Shown here: positions 37,899 through 46,447 of the stretch, in pieces
Layout: every line of letters starts with the position of its first letter
Position numbering within the stretch: the stretch's first letter is position 1
Source: Mesorhizobium sp. SOD10
GTDB taxonomy: Bacteria; Pseudomonadota; Alphaproteobacteria; Rhizobiales; Rhizobiaceae
Length of the DNA: 64,000 nt
Assembly (NCBI GenBank): GCA_000824805.1
Contig: CCNA01000025.1
Location: 1 to 64,000 of the forward strand
Direction of reading: 5' to 3'
Notes under the pieces: model-generated
Database searches by the model: none
What the model saw: the letters and a program-made list of their open reading frames with translations, nothing else
What the model was told of the DNA's origin: nothing
Program-made: the position numbers and the translations under genes

Positions 37899-39365
37899 AT
37901 GGCGAGAACCCAGCTCAACCTCGCCGCTCATGTCGTCCGGCTCGGCAGCCAGACCGATTTCGCCGGCTGGCGGGATGCCGCGCGCCGGCTGGCGACGAAC
38001 GATATTCCGCCGGAAGATGTTGCGTGGCAGGTCGAACCGGATCGCGAAGGTGGCGCCAGCGATTTGCCGCCTGCGCAAGCCGATGCGCGGCTGGTCGTGC
38101 CGCGCGACTTCATCGAGCGCGCCGAGACGGTGATCTGCCATTCCGATCCGGAGCGCTTCAGCTTTCTCTACCGGCTGCTCTGGCGGTTGCGTTCCGAGCC
38201 GAAGCTGCTTTCGATCGCGACCGATCCCGACATCCGGCGGCTGGAGGCGATGGAGAAGGCGGTGCACCGCGACATTCACAAGATGCGCGCCTTCGTGCGT
38301 TTCCGGAAAATCGGCGAAGGCGGGGACGAGCGCTACGTCGCGTGGTTCGAGCCCGACCATTTCATCGTTGAGCGCAATGCCGATTTCTTCGTGCGCCGTT
38401 TCACCGGCATGCGCTGGACGATCCTGACCCCGCATGCCTCTGCCGACTGGGACGGTGAGCGGTTGGCGATCGGCCCAGGGGCGGCCAAGCGCGACGCGCC
38501 GGCGGAAGACGATGCCGAGGCGCTGTGGCGGACCTATTTCGAAAACATCTTCAACCCGGCCCGCCTTAAGGTGAAGGCGATGCAGAGAGAGATGCCGAAA
38601 AAATATTGGCGGAACCTTCCCGAGGCCTCGCTCATTCCAGATCTGATAGCAGGAGCGGACAAAGCCGCGTCAGAGATGATCGACCGGATGCCAACCAGCC
38701 CAGCACCGCATCACGCCAAGGTGAAGGCCAAGCACTGGCCTACGCCCGAGCCGTCCGATGTGGTGGCGCCAGAGGCCGAGGATATTCCGGAGCTGCGCGA
38801 GGAGGCGAAAGGCTGCCGCCGTTGCCCGCTCTGGCGCGATGCGACGCAGACCGTCTTCGGCGAGGGACCGGAGAATGCCGATGTGGTCTTCGTCGGCGAG
38901 CAGCCCGGCGACCAGGAGGATCTGGCCGGCAAGCCGTTCGTCGGTCCGGCGGGCAAGGTGTTCGACAGCATCCTGGACGACGCGGCGATAGACCGCCGTA
39001 AGGTCTATGTGACCAATGCGGTCAAACACTTCAAATTCGAGCCGCGTGGCAAGCGGCGCATCCACTCAAAACCCAATGCCGGCGAGATCCAGGCCTGCCG
39101 CTGGTGGCTGGACAAGGAACTCGATCTCGTCAAGCCGACCCTCGTCGTGGCGCTCGGCGCGACGGCAGCGCAGTCGCTGCTCGGCAAGGCGGTGCCGATC
39201 ACCAAGATGCGCGGCGACGTGATCGAACGCGAGGACGGCTTGCGCGTGTTTCTCACCATCCACCCGTCCTTCATCCTGCGCATCCGCGATCAGGAGGACA
39301 AGGAGGCCGAGAAGGAGCGGTTTTTGCGGGATATGAGGAAGGTGAAGCAGCTGATGGCTGCTTAG
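37899..39365 (+). CDS. TIGR03915-UdgX fusion, uracil-DNA-binding protein
   Basis: A 488-residue two-domain protein. Residues 1 to about 270 match the TIGR03915 radical-SAM-partner domain; residues about 290-488 are a UdgX-type uracil-DNA glycosylase domain. UdgX of mycobacteria excises uracil and stays covalently bound to the DNA through a histidine in a KRRIH loop; here that loop is GKRRIHSKPN with His389. Other motifs are GEQPGDQED (333-341) and HPS (455-457). The domain shows three cysteines (306, 309, 400), with His376 near the usual position of the fourth Fe-S ligand. It is two bases behind the radical SAM gene and surely cotranscribed. Confidence 0.9.
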   Translation: MARTQLNLAAHVVRLGSQTDFAGWRDAARRLATNDIPPEDVAWQVEPDREGGASDLPPAQADARLVVPRDFIERAETVICHSDPERFSFLYRLLWRLRSEPKLLSIATDPDIRRLEAMEKAVHRDIHKMRAFVRFRKIGEGGDERYVAWFEPDHFIVERNADFFVRRFTGMRWTILTPHASADWDGERLAIGPGAAKRDAPAEDDAEALWRTYFENIFNPARLKVKAMQREMPKKYWRNLPEASLIPDLIAGADKAASEMIDRMPTSPAPHHAKVKAKHWPTPEPSDVVAPEAEDIPELREEAKGCRRCPLWRDATQTVFGEGPENADVVFVGEQPGDQEDLAGKPFVGPAGKVFDSILDDAAIDRRKVYVTNAVKHFKFEPRGKRRIHSKPNAGEIQACRWWLDKELDLVKPTLVVALGATAAQSLLGKAVPITKMRGDVIEREDGLRVFLTIHPSFILRIRDQEDKEAEKERFLRDMRKVKQLMAA

Positions 39366-39377
39366 GCAGCATTGATC

Positions 39378-39493
39378 TTCAGGTGAGGCCGGCCTGCAAA
39401 TGGCGGCTTCCTGCGCTTCCGGTGCTCACATACCTAAAGTACGCTCCGCTCCGGTTCTCGGAATCGACAATTTTCGACTCGGCCTGACCTGAA
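39378..39493. repeat. Imperfect inverted repeat between convergent genes
   Basis: TTCAGGTGAGGCC (39378-39390) and GGCCTGACCTGAA (39481-39493) pair at 12 of 13 positions around a 90-bp middle that has its own CCGG/GAGC inversions. It lies between the UdgX fusion and the glycerate kinase gene and may end both transcripts. Confidence 0.5.
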
Positions 39494-39517
39494 TCTCAAC
39501 ACTGCCTATTGGTCGAG

Positions 39518-40777
39518 CTATCTGATCAAAATCGCCCTCAGATCATTGACGTTCGTGCCGGTAGGCCCCGGCACGAACAGATCCCCGACCGCGTTGAAGG
39601 CCGTCCAGGCATTGTTGCCGGCGAGCATCGCCTTGGCATCGACGCCTTCAGCGCGCATCCGCGCCACGGTCGAGGCGTCGGCGAAGGCGCCGGCATTGTT
39701 CTCCGAGCCGTCTATGCCGTCCGTATCGGCGGCCAGGGCATGGATGCCGTTCACGCCCTCGATGCCGATGGCGAAGGCGAGCAGGAACTCGGAATTGCGG
39801 CCGCCCTTGCCCTTGGCGCGGAGCGTAACGGTGGTCTCGCCGCCGGACAGGATCAGCACAGGTTTGGCGAAGGGGCGATTGCGGGTCGCAACCTCGCGGG
39901 CGATCGCGGCATGCACGCCGCCGACCTCGCGCGCCTCGCCTTCGATGGCATCCGACAGGATGACGGCCTCGATGCCTTGCCGCTTTGCTTCGGCGGCCGC
40001 GGCTTCCAGCGATACGCCGGCCGAGGCGGTCAGGTGAACTTCGTTGCCGGCGAAGCGCGGATCGTCGGGGCGCGGCGCATCGGCGGCCGGGGACTGGATA
40101 TGCGCCATGACCGAGGCCGGCAGCTTCATGCCATAGGCGGCGATCGAGGCCAGCGCGTCCTCGCGGCTGCCGGTATCGGGAACAGTCGGGCCCGAGGCAA
40201 CCAGCGCCGGATTGTCGCCGGGGATGTCGGAGACGACCAGCGACACGACTCTCGCCGGATGCGCGGCGGCAGCCAAGCGTCCGCCCTTGATGGTCGAGAC
40301 ATGCTTGCGGATAGTGTTCATCGCCGCGATCGGCGCGCCGGAGGCAAGCAGCGCCTCGTTGACGGCAATCTCGTCGGCCAAGGTCATACCGGGAGCGGGC
40401 GACGGCAGCAGGGCCGAGCCGCCACCGGAAATCAGCGCCACCACCAGATCGTCAGCGGTCAAACCCCGCACCTTCTCCAGCAGCCGGCGCGAGGCTTCGA
40501 GGCCGGCGGCATCCGGCACCGGATGCGCCGCCTCGATGATCTCGATGCGCTCGCATCTGGCGCCATAGCCGTAGCGGGTGACGACAAGGCCGTCGACCGG
40601 ACCGTCCCAGACCTTCTCGAAGGCCGCCGCCATCTGCGCCGAGCCTTTTCCCGCGCCGATGACGATGGTGCGGCCCTTCGGCTTTGCCGGCAAATGATTA
40701 CGAATCGTCTTTTCCGGATCGGCGGCAGCGACGGCGGCGTTGAAGATCGATGTGAGGAAGCTTTTCGGGTCGGTCAT
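39518..40777 (-). CDS. Glycerate kinase type-2 / MOFRL family (TtuD-like)
   Basis: A 419-residue protein of the DUF4147-MOFRL family: glycerate 2-kinase, formerly annotated as hydroxypyruvate reductase. The N-terminal motif IGAGKGSAQMAAAFE and later ISGGGSALLPSP and LSGGETTVTLRAKGKGGRN are family hallmarks. It phosphorylates glycerate in glyoxylate, tartrate or serine-type pathways. It overlaps the UPF0303 gene upstream by four bases (ATGA). Its place next to the purine block, whose end product is glyoxylate, fits a role in glyoxylate assimilation (inference). Confidence 0.9.
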   Translation of the reverse strand: MTDPKSFLTSIFNAAVAAADPEKTIRNHLPAKPKGRTIVIGAGKGSAQMAAAFEKVWDGPVDGLVVTRYGYGARCERIEIIEAAHPVPDAAGLEASRRLLEKVRGLTADDLVVALISGGGSALLPSPAPGMTLADEIAVNEALLASGAPIAAMNTIRKHVSTIKGGRLAAAAHPARVVSLVVSDIPGDNPALVASGPTVPDTGSREDALASIAAYGMKLPASVMAHIQSPAADAPRPDDPRFAGNEVHLTASAGVSLEAAAAEAKRQGIEAVILSDAIEGEAREVGGVHAAIAREVATRNRPFAKPVLILSGGETTVTLRAKGKGGRNSEFLLAFAIGIEGVNGIHALAADTDGIDGSENNAGAFADASTVARMRAEGVDAKAMLAGNNAWTAFNAVGDLFVPGPTGTNVNDLRAILIR

Positions 40778-41277
40778 TTTTCTTCCGGCGGCAGCGCGAG
40801 CCCGCTCGCATCGATGCCAAGATGGGCGCAGAGCGCGTCGACGACGACGCCATGGTCCTCGCGCTCCGGCAGGCCCGAAACGGCGATGACGCCGATGACG
40901 CCGGCGCCGTTGACGGTGACCGGGAAACCGCCGCCCGCGAGCACATAATCGGCAATGTCCAGGCCTTCGCCGACCTTGAAGGTGCGGTCGGGGCGCTGCT
41001 GTTCCAGCACGAGGCGATAGGTGCTTCTCAGATAACGCTTCACGACATTGATCTTGCGCCGCGCCCAGTCGGGATTGGAGGCGTTGGAGCCAGGCATCGC
41101 GGCATAGAAGAGCGGCCGGTCGAAGGTCCTGATGTCGACGATAATCGGCAGATCTTCCTTCAGAGCCCGGTCCCTGATGGCAGAGCCGATCTTGAAGGCG
41201 ACAGCCTCATCGAAGGCCGGGAAGACCAGCGTGGCTTCCTGTTTCTTGATCAGAGCGATGTCGTCGGCGGTGGCCAT
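40774..41277 (-). CDS. UPF0303 / HbpS-GlcG-like heme-degrading domain protein
   Basis: A 167-residue protein of the UPF0303 family within the HbpS/GlcG fold. Conserved pieces are GSAIRDRALKEDLPIIVDIR, the AMPGSNASNPDWARRK loop and GGGFPVTV near the end. Family annotation suggests heme or small-molecule binding, but experimental roles vary. The ATG at 41277 is preferred over an in-frame upstream start at 41331. It is translationally coupled to the glycerate kinase gene. Confidence 0.82.
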   Translation of the reverse strand: MATADDIALIKKQEATLVFPAFDEAVAFKIGSAIRDRALKEDLPIIVDIRTFDRPLFYAAMPGSNASNPDWARRKINVVKRYLRSTYRLVLEQQRPDRTFKVGEGLDIADYVLAGGGFPVTVNGAGVIGVIAVSGLPEREDHGVVVDALCAHLGIDASGLALPPEEK

Positions 41278-41348
41278 GTCTCTTTCTCCGAAATCCCACC
41301 GTCGTTTGTACGACAAGCTCTGTCTGGTCAAGCATTCGTCGCGGACGC

Positions 41349-41495
41349 CCCCTCATCCGGCCGCTTCGCGGCCACCTTCTCCCCGGCGGGGAGAAGAGGC
41401 AAGCGCCGACGCCGGGCTCCCTCCTCTCCCCTTGGGGAGAGGTCGGATTGCCTGAATTGCCCTTCGCAATTCGGTTGGCAATCCGGGTGAGGGGG
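41349..41495. repeat. Inverted pair of CCCCTCATCCGG elements
   Basis: Left element 41349-41399 (CCCCTCATCCGG, then a CCGCTTCGCGG hairpin, then CCTTCTCCCCGGCGGGGAG) faces a right element at 41419-41495 (CCTCTCCCCTTGGGGAGAGG, then GGCAATCCGGGTGAGGGGG). The right one carries an extra AATTGCCCTTCGCAATT hairpin inside. Ends two bases from the guaD stop codon. Confidence 0.7.
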
Positions 41496-41496
41496 T

Positions 41497-42810
41497 TCAC
41501 GCCGCAATCGCGCTCTTTGCCGGCCGGCCCGCCACATAGACCTCGCGCACGGCGCGGTCGTCGCCCAGCGTCTGCAAGAGGAACAGCTCCTCGGCCAGCG
41601 TCTCGACCGTCTCCATCCTGAGCCGCATGCCAGGCGTCGCATGGGCATCGAGAACGACGATATCGGCATCGGTGCCTTCCTCCAGCGTGCCGACCTTGTC
41701 TGACACGGAAAGCGCCTGGGCGTTGCCGCGGGTCAGTTGCCAGAAGGACTGGAAGGGGTTGAGCTTCTCGCCATTGAGCGCGATCACCTTGTAGCCTTCG
41801 TCCATGGTGCGCAGCATCGAATAGTTGGTGCCGCCGCCGACATCGGTGGCGGCGGCGATCCTGAGCGGCTTCTCGCGCCGGCGGTAGCGCTGATAGTCGA
41901 ACAGGCCGGAGCCGAGGAACAGATTGGAGGTCGGGCAGAACACCGCGACCGAGCCCGACTGCGACAGCGCATCCGCCTCGCGCTCCGACAGATGGATGCA
42001 ATGGCCGAACAGGCTCTTTTTGCCGAGCAGGCCGTAATGCTCATAGACGTCGGTGTAATCACGCGACCAGGGATAGAGCTCCTGGGTGAAGGCGATCTCG
42101 GCGTCGTTCTCCGACAGATGCGTCTGCATGTGGAGATCGGGATATTCGCGGCAGAGCGCGCCAGCCATCTCCATCTGCTCGGGCGTCGATGTGATGGCGA
42201 AGCGAGGCGTGATGGCATAGAGCTGGCGGCCCTTGCCGTGCCATTCGGCGATCAGCGCCTTGGTATCGTCATAGCCGGTCTGCGGCGTGTCGAGCACGCC
42301 GTCCGGCGCGTTGCGGTCCATCATCACCTTGCCGGCGATGTTGAGCATGTTGCGCTCATGCGACTCGGCGAAAAAGGCTTCGGCCGAGGATTTGTGCACC
42401 GAGCAATAGGCGACGACCGTCGTCGTACCCTGGCGCAGCATCTCGTCGAGGAAGAGCCTGGCGATGCGGCGGCCATGCTGCGCGTTCTGGAACTTCGATT
42501 CTTCCGGAAAGGTGTATTTGTTCAGCCAGTCGAGTAGCTCGGCACCGTAAGAGGCGATGATCTGCATTTGCGGCACATGCACATGCGCGTCGAGGAAGCC
42601 CGGCAGGATCAGGTGCGGACGATGGTCGATCGTCTCGACGCCGGCGCCCGCCTTCTTCAAGACCTCCGCATAGGGACCGGCAGCAGCGATCTTGCCGTTG
42701 TTGATCAGCAGGGCGCCGTCTTCCTCGTAGCGCCAGGCGGAATGGTCGTCGATCGTTTCGGGCCAACGCAGGAAGGAGAGCGTGCGGCCGCGCAGAATTT
42801 TCGCTGTCAT
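41497..42810 (-). CDS. guaD: Guanine deaminase
   Basis: A 437-residue amidohydrolase converting guanine to xanthine and ammonia. Zinc ligands are visible in DAHVHVPQ, THLSEN, GHCIHLSE and ATDVGGGTN; the PGFLDAHVHVPQMQ start and the KYTFPEE segment are specific to guanine deaminase. It lies three bases behind the PuuD gene on the minus strand and forms an operon with it. This is the entry step of the purine pathway in the window. Confidence 0.94.
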   Translation of the reverse strand: MTAKILRGRTLSFLRWPETIDDHSAWRYEEDGALLINNGKIAAAGPYAEVLKKAGAGVETIDHRPHLILPGFLDAHVHVPQMQIIASYGAELLDWLNKYTFPEESKFQNAQHGRRIARLFLDEMLRQGTTTVVAYCSVHKSSAEAFFAESHERNMLNIAGKVMMDRNAPDGVLDTPQTGYDDTKALIAEWHGKGRQLYAITPRFAITSTPEQMEMAGALCREYPDLHMQTHLSENDAEIAFTQELYPWSRDYTDVYEHYGLLGKKSLFGHCIHLSEREADALSQSGSVAVFCPTSNLFLGSGLFDYQRYRRREKPLRIAAATDVGGGTNYSMLRTMDEGYKVIALNGEKLNPFQSFWQLTRGNAQALSVSDKVGTLEEGTDADIVVLDAHATPGMRLRMETVETLAEELFLLQTLGDDRAVREVYVAGRPAKSAIAA

Positions 42811-42813
42811 GCT

Positions 42814-44040
42814 TTACTTTCCGGCGCCTTCGAACCAGGCGACCAGAAGGGCCCGTTCCTGGTCGGTGATCTGGGTGACGTTCGCGGGCGGCATGGCATG
42901 CGCCCGGCCGGCCTGGATATAGATCTCGCGCGCATGCTCGGCGATGCGCTCGTCGGTGTCGAGCAGCACGCCCTTCGGCGCATGGTAGACGCCTTCATAA
43001 ACCGGCTCTTCCGCATGGCACATGGAGCAGCGGCCGAGCACGGTGTCGCGCACGGCCGGGAAATGGGCCGAGGCCATATAGACCTGCGCGGCGGCGGATG
43101 CGGCGGAGGTCTTCGGCTCGCCGGTCAACACCTTCGGCACGGTCGACAGCCAGATGATGATCATGAACAGCACGGCGGCACCCAGCCAGGTCCAGGTCGG
43201 GTTGCCTTTGCGTGCATGCACCGTGTTGAAATAGTGTCGGATCAAAACGCCGATGATGAAGACCAGCGAGGCGATGACCCAGTTGAACTGGGTGCCGAAG
43301 GCCAGCGGATAGTGGTTCGACAGCATCAGGAACAAGACCGGCAAGGTCAGGTAATTGTTGTGCAGCGAGCGCTGCTTGGCGATCTTGCCGTATTTCGGAT
43401 CCGGCTTGCGGCCGGCAATGAGATCGGCGACGACGATCTTCTGGTTGGGGATGATGACCATGAAGACGTTGGCCGACATGATCGTGGCGGTGATGGCGCC
43501 GAGGTGCAGGAAGGCGGCGCGGCCGGTGAAGAGATGCGTCAGCCCCCAGGCGATGAAGACCAGCACGCAGTAGAGCACCAGCATCAGCCCGGTGTCGCTC
43601 TTGCCGAGCGGCGACCGGCAGAGCAGGTCATAGACGATCCAGCCGACGCCGATCGTGGCAAGCGATAAGAGGATGCCGACCGGCACCGAGATGTTGAGCA
43701 CGTTGGGGTCGATCAGGAAGAGGTCGGCGCCGGCGTAATAGACCACGCAGAGCATGGCGAAGCCCGACAGCCAGGTGGCGTAGGATTCCCATTTGAACCA
43801 GGTGAGGTGCTCCGGCATCTCGGCCGGGGCCACCAGATACTTCTGGATATGGTAGAAGCCGCCGCCATGCACCTGCCACTCCTCGCCGAAGGCGCCGGCG
43901 GGCAGGCCCGGACGCTGGCGCAAGCCGAGGTCGAGCGCGACGAAATAGAAGGACGAGCCGATCCAGGCGATGCCGGTGATGACATGCAGCCAGCGGACCG
44001 CAAAACTCAGCCAGTCCCAGAAAATCGCGAAATCAGTCAT
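42814..44040 (-). CDS. puuD: Membrane-bound urate hydroxylase PuuD
   Basis: A 408-residue inner-membrane protein with eight or nine helices (about 1-300) and a C-terminal cytochrome c domain with the heme site C-SM-C-H in RCSMCHAEE. PuuD-type enzymes oxidise urate to 5-hydroxyisourate and pass electrons to the respiratory chain instead of making hydrogen peroxide like classical uricase. HGGGFYHIQKYLVAPAEMPEHLTWFKWE is the family hallmark. It leads the puuD-guaD operon and is divergent from the LysR gene. Confidence 0.92.
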   Translation of the reverse strand: MTDFAIFWDWLSFAVRWLHVITGIAWIGSSFYFVALDLGLRQRPGLPAGAFGEEWQVHGGGFYHIQKYLVAPAEMPEHLTWFKWESYATWLSGFAMLCVVYYAGADLFLIDPNVLNISVPVGILLSLATIGVGWIVYDLLCRSPLGKSDTGLMLVLYCVLVFIAWGLTHLFTGRAAFLHLGAITATIMSANVFMVIIPNQKIVVADLIAGRKPDPKYGKIAKQRSLHNNYLTLPVLFLMLSNHYPLAFGTQFNWVIASLVFIIGVLIRHYFNTVHARKGNPTWTWLGAAVLFMIIIWLSTVPKVLTGEPKTSAASAAAQVYMASAHFPAVRDTVLGRCSMCHAEEPVYEGVYHAPKGVLLDTDERIAEHAREIYIQAGRAHAMPPANVTQITDQERALLVAWFEGAGK

Positions 44041-44077
44041 TGCACTCGTCCCTGCCGATGAGAGCGACTTTACGGTC

Positions 44078-44087
44078 TGGCGCGCAA
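44078..44087 (-). promoter_or_regulatory. TTGCGCGCCA motif in the puuD/lysR intergenic region
   Basis: On the minus strand the sequence reads TTGCGCGCCA, one base different from the TTGTGCGCCA at the dyad upstream of uraH. It lies about 38 bp before the puuD start. A shared regulator site, for example of the adjacent LysR protein, is possible but not shown. Confidence 0.25.
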
Positions 44088-44171
44088 ACGAAAAGAGGCG
44101 AGGTGCGCGATGACTTTCAAAAAAAAATAAAAAATACTAGGGTTGCCCTACGCCGCCTTTGAGACCCACGC

Positions 44172-45092
44172 ATGGCCTATCTCGACAACATCGCCGTCTT
44201 CGTCCGTGTCGTCGAGCTTGGCAATCTGTCGGCGGCGGGGCGCGACATGCGCATTTCTCCGGCCGTCGCCTCCAACCGCATCAAGGAACTGGAAAAACAT
44301 CTGGGCGTCCGGCTGTTCAACCGCACGACCAGGCAGCTGATGCCGACCGAGCACGGCACGGTGTTCTACACCGGTGCCAAGCAGGTGCTGGATGCGATCA
44401 CCGAGGCGGAAGCCGCGGTCGCGGCCCTTTCCGGCCAGCCGCGCGGCACCATCAGGGTGACGGCGCCGCTCGGCCTCGGCCGCCGGCTCATCGCGTCCGG
44501 CATACCGGACTTCCACGACAAGTACCCCGATATCGAGGTGCGGCTGAGGCTCTCCGACCACAATGTCGATATCATGAAGGAAGGCATCGACGTTGCCTTC
44601 CGCCTCGGCATCATCGAGGATTCCAGCCTCAGGATGCGCGGCATCATGGAATGCGAGCGCGTTCTGGTGGCCGCGCCGAAATATCTGGAAGCGCGCGGAG
44701 AACCCACCGAGCCGCAGGAACTGGTCGGCAGGAAGCATGATTGCCTGATGCTGCGCTATGCGGGCGCGCGCGAATTCGTCTGGACACTGCAGACGCCGGG
44801 CGGCGTGCAGAAATTCGAGGTGCACGGCCCTTACGACACCGACGATGGCGACGTGCTGACCGGCTGGGCGCTCTCGGGGCGCGGCATCATCAACAAGCCG
44901 CGTTTCGAGGTGGAGCCGTTCATCCGCGACCGGCGGCTGAAGGTGATCCTGCCCCAGACGCCACCGACACCGGTGCAATTCGCCGCCGTCTATCCGCATA
45001 AGAAGCTGCAGGATCCGAAGGTGCGGCTGCTGCTCGACTTCATGGCCGAGCGCTGCCAGCGGCTGATCAAGGATATTCTGGCGGGCAAGTAG
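44172..45092 (+). CDS. LysR family transcriptional regulator
   Basis: A 306-residue regulator. The N-terminal helix-turn-helix is GNLSAAGRDMRISPAVASNRIKELE in shortened form: RISPAVASNRIKEL (about 30-43). The effector domain follows from about 90. Its promoter region includes nine consecutive A bases at 44119-44127 and a weak TGACTT/AATACT pair (44111-44138). Divergence from puuD-guaD suggests it regulates urate or guanine use, although LysR proteins of this CrgA-like type often regulate other neighbours. Confidence 0.88.
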   Translation: MAYLDNIAVFVRVVELGNLSAAGRDMRISPAVASNRIKELEKHLGVRLFNRTTRQLMPTEHGTVFYTGAKQVLDAITEAEAAVAALSGQPRGTIRVTAPLGLGRRLIASGIPDFHDKYPDIEVRLRLSDHNVDIMKEGIDVAFRLGIIEDSSLRMRGIMECERVLVAAPKYLEARGEPTEPQELVGRKHDCLMLRYAGAREFVWTLQTPGGVQKFEVHGPYDTDDGDVLTGWALSGRGIINKPRFEVEPFIRDRRLKVILPQTPPTPVQFAAVYPHKKLQDPKVRLLLDFMAERCQRLIKDILAGK

Positions 45093-45142
45093 GGACCGGC
45101 GGCGTTGCCTGTTTCGGGTTTGGCCGAAGCCTCAGTAATCTC

Positions 45143-45318
45143 GTCATCCACGGGCGTAGCGACGCGAAGCGGCGCGCAGACCCGTGGATCCATGCCGTGA
45201 CTTTGATCGTAGGCGCTGCGTAGCAGAATTCTGCACCGTTGGTGACGCTTCGAGGTCACGGAATGGATTCTATGGTCTGCGCCGCGTCGCTTCGCTCCTT
45301 GCTCCGCCATAGAATGAC
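45143..45318. repeat. Inverted pair of ~60-bp elements with covarying stems
   Basis: The element at 45143-45201 and the reverse complement of 45255-45318 share GTCAT at one end, a GCGAAGCG/GCGCAGACC core and CCGTGAC at the other. Each also forms an inner stem, but with different bases: CCACGGG/CCCGTGG in the first and TTCTATGG/CCATAGAA in the second. The rest of the 413-bp gap (45093-45505) holds no gene. Confidence 0.8.
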
Positions 45319-45505
45319 GACGTGATGGGCGCCTCGGCTAACCACTGAAGTAGGCGACCGCAACGCAACACCAATTCGTTAGGACCTCGCCGCTATACGA
45401 CGGCTGGCCGGCACGTGACAGCCTCATGCCTGCTCGATCCCGTTGCCTTATGCGACGACGAGGCTAGGTTGGTAGCGACACCGCTGGCAGCCGAAGGGCC
45501 GCACT

Positions 45506-46447
45506 ATGCATCTCGCCGTTTCGCTCAACATCGCAGCCACAGGACAAGACGTCCTGCACTTCGGCCAGATCAGTGCCTTCGTGCGGAACCTGGAAGCGGC
45601 GGACGTGGATATGGTCATCATTTCCGACTCCGCCGATGCGCCGTCCACCAGTCCGTTCGAAGCGACCACGCTGCTGGCCGCGCTGGCCACGATGACGGAG
45701 AGGATCGGCCTTGTCGCCAGCGCGTCGATGCTCGCGCACCAGCCCTACAATCTGGCGCGCCGCTTTGCTTCGCTGGACATCATCAGCCATGGCCGTGTCG
45801 GCTGGAATGCAACGCTGAGGCAAAACCCGCGCGAGGCGGCGAATTTCAGCCGACCCGAGGGCTTTTCGGACGATGATTTCCGCCGCCGCGCTGAAGAGTA
45901 TATCGGCATCGTCCAGGGACTATGGCGAGGCTGGGACGCGGACGCCTTGCTGTTCGACAAGGCGGGCGGCCGGTTCCACGATCCCGACAAGATGCATGTT
46001 CTCGACCATAAGGGCGAGTTCTTCTCGGTCCGTGGGCCGCTCAATGTCGCGCGCTCGCCACAGGACGCTCCTGTGCTGGTCATGTCTAGCCCGGCTGAGG
46101 CTGACCGTGAGTTTGCAAGCCGTGTCGCCGACGTCGTTCTGATCGGCGAGCGATCGTTGGAAAATGCGAAAGCCGTTTGCGAAGAGCTGAGGCACTTTGC
46201 GCGTGGGGTCGGTCGCCAGCCAGGTACGCCTAAGCTACTGGTGACCGCCGCCGCTGGGTCCGAGCTTGGCGCCGACCAACTCGCAGTGTTGCACGCGTCG
46301 AGTGGCTGCGACGGGATCAATCTCACGTTGCCGGCTGACCTTCGCGCGCTCGATGACTTTACCGGTCGGCTTTTGCCGGAACTGGCCGGAGCGGGCCGTC
46401 AGCATGGCCCGTTGCGTGGGCATAGCGGATTGGGAGGCGCACAATGA
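45506..46447 (+). CDS. Short LLM-class flavin monooxygenase-like protein
   Basis: A 313-residue member of the luciferase-like monooxygenase (NtaA/SnaA/DszA) group, with EAADVDMVIISDSADAP, RIGLVASASM and HGRVGWNATL in order. It is about 100 residues shorter than the family: the segment after VTAAAGSEL, which in the next protein forms the active-site cover, is missing, and the C-terminal part resumes at SGCDGINLTLP. It overlaps the full-length relative downstream by four bases. It may be inactive, a partner subunit, or a remnant. Confidence 0.75.
   Translation: MHLAVSLNIAATGQDVLHFGQISAFVRNLEAADVDMVIISDSADAPSTSPFEATTLLAALATMTERIGLVASASMLAHQPYNLARRFASLDIISHGRVGWNATLRQNPREAANFSRPEGFSDDDFRRRAEEYIGIVQGLWRGWDADALLFDKAGGRFHDPDKMHVLDHKGEFFSVRGPLNVARSPQDAPVLVMSSPAEADREFASRVADVVLIGERSLENAKAVCEELRHFARGVGRQPGTPKLLVTAAAGSELGADQLAVLHASSGCDGINLTLPADLRALDDFTGRLLPELAGAGRQHGPLRGHSGLGGAQ

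Noticed and set aside
45506..46447. Short LLM gene as a pseudogene
   Set aside because: The frame is intact, well started and overlaps the next gene by ATGA. A missing segment alone does not prove decay.
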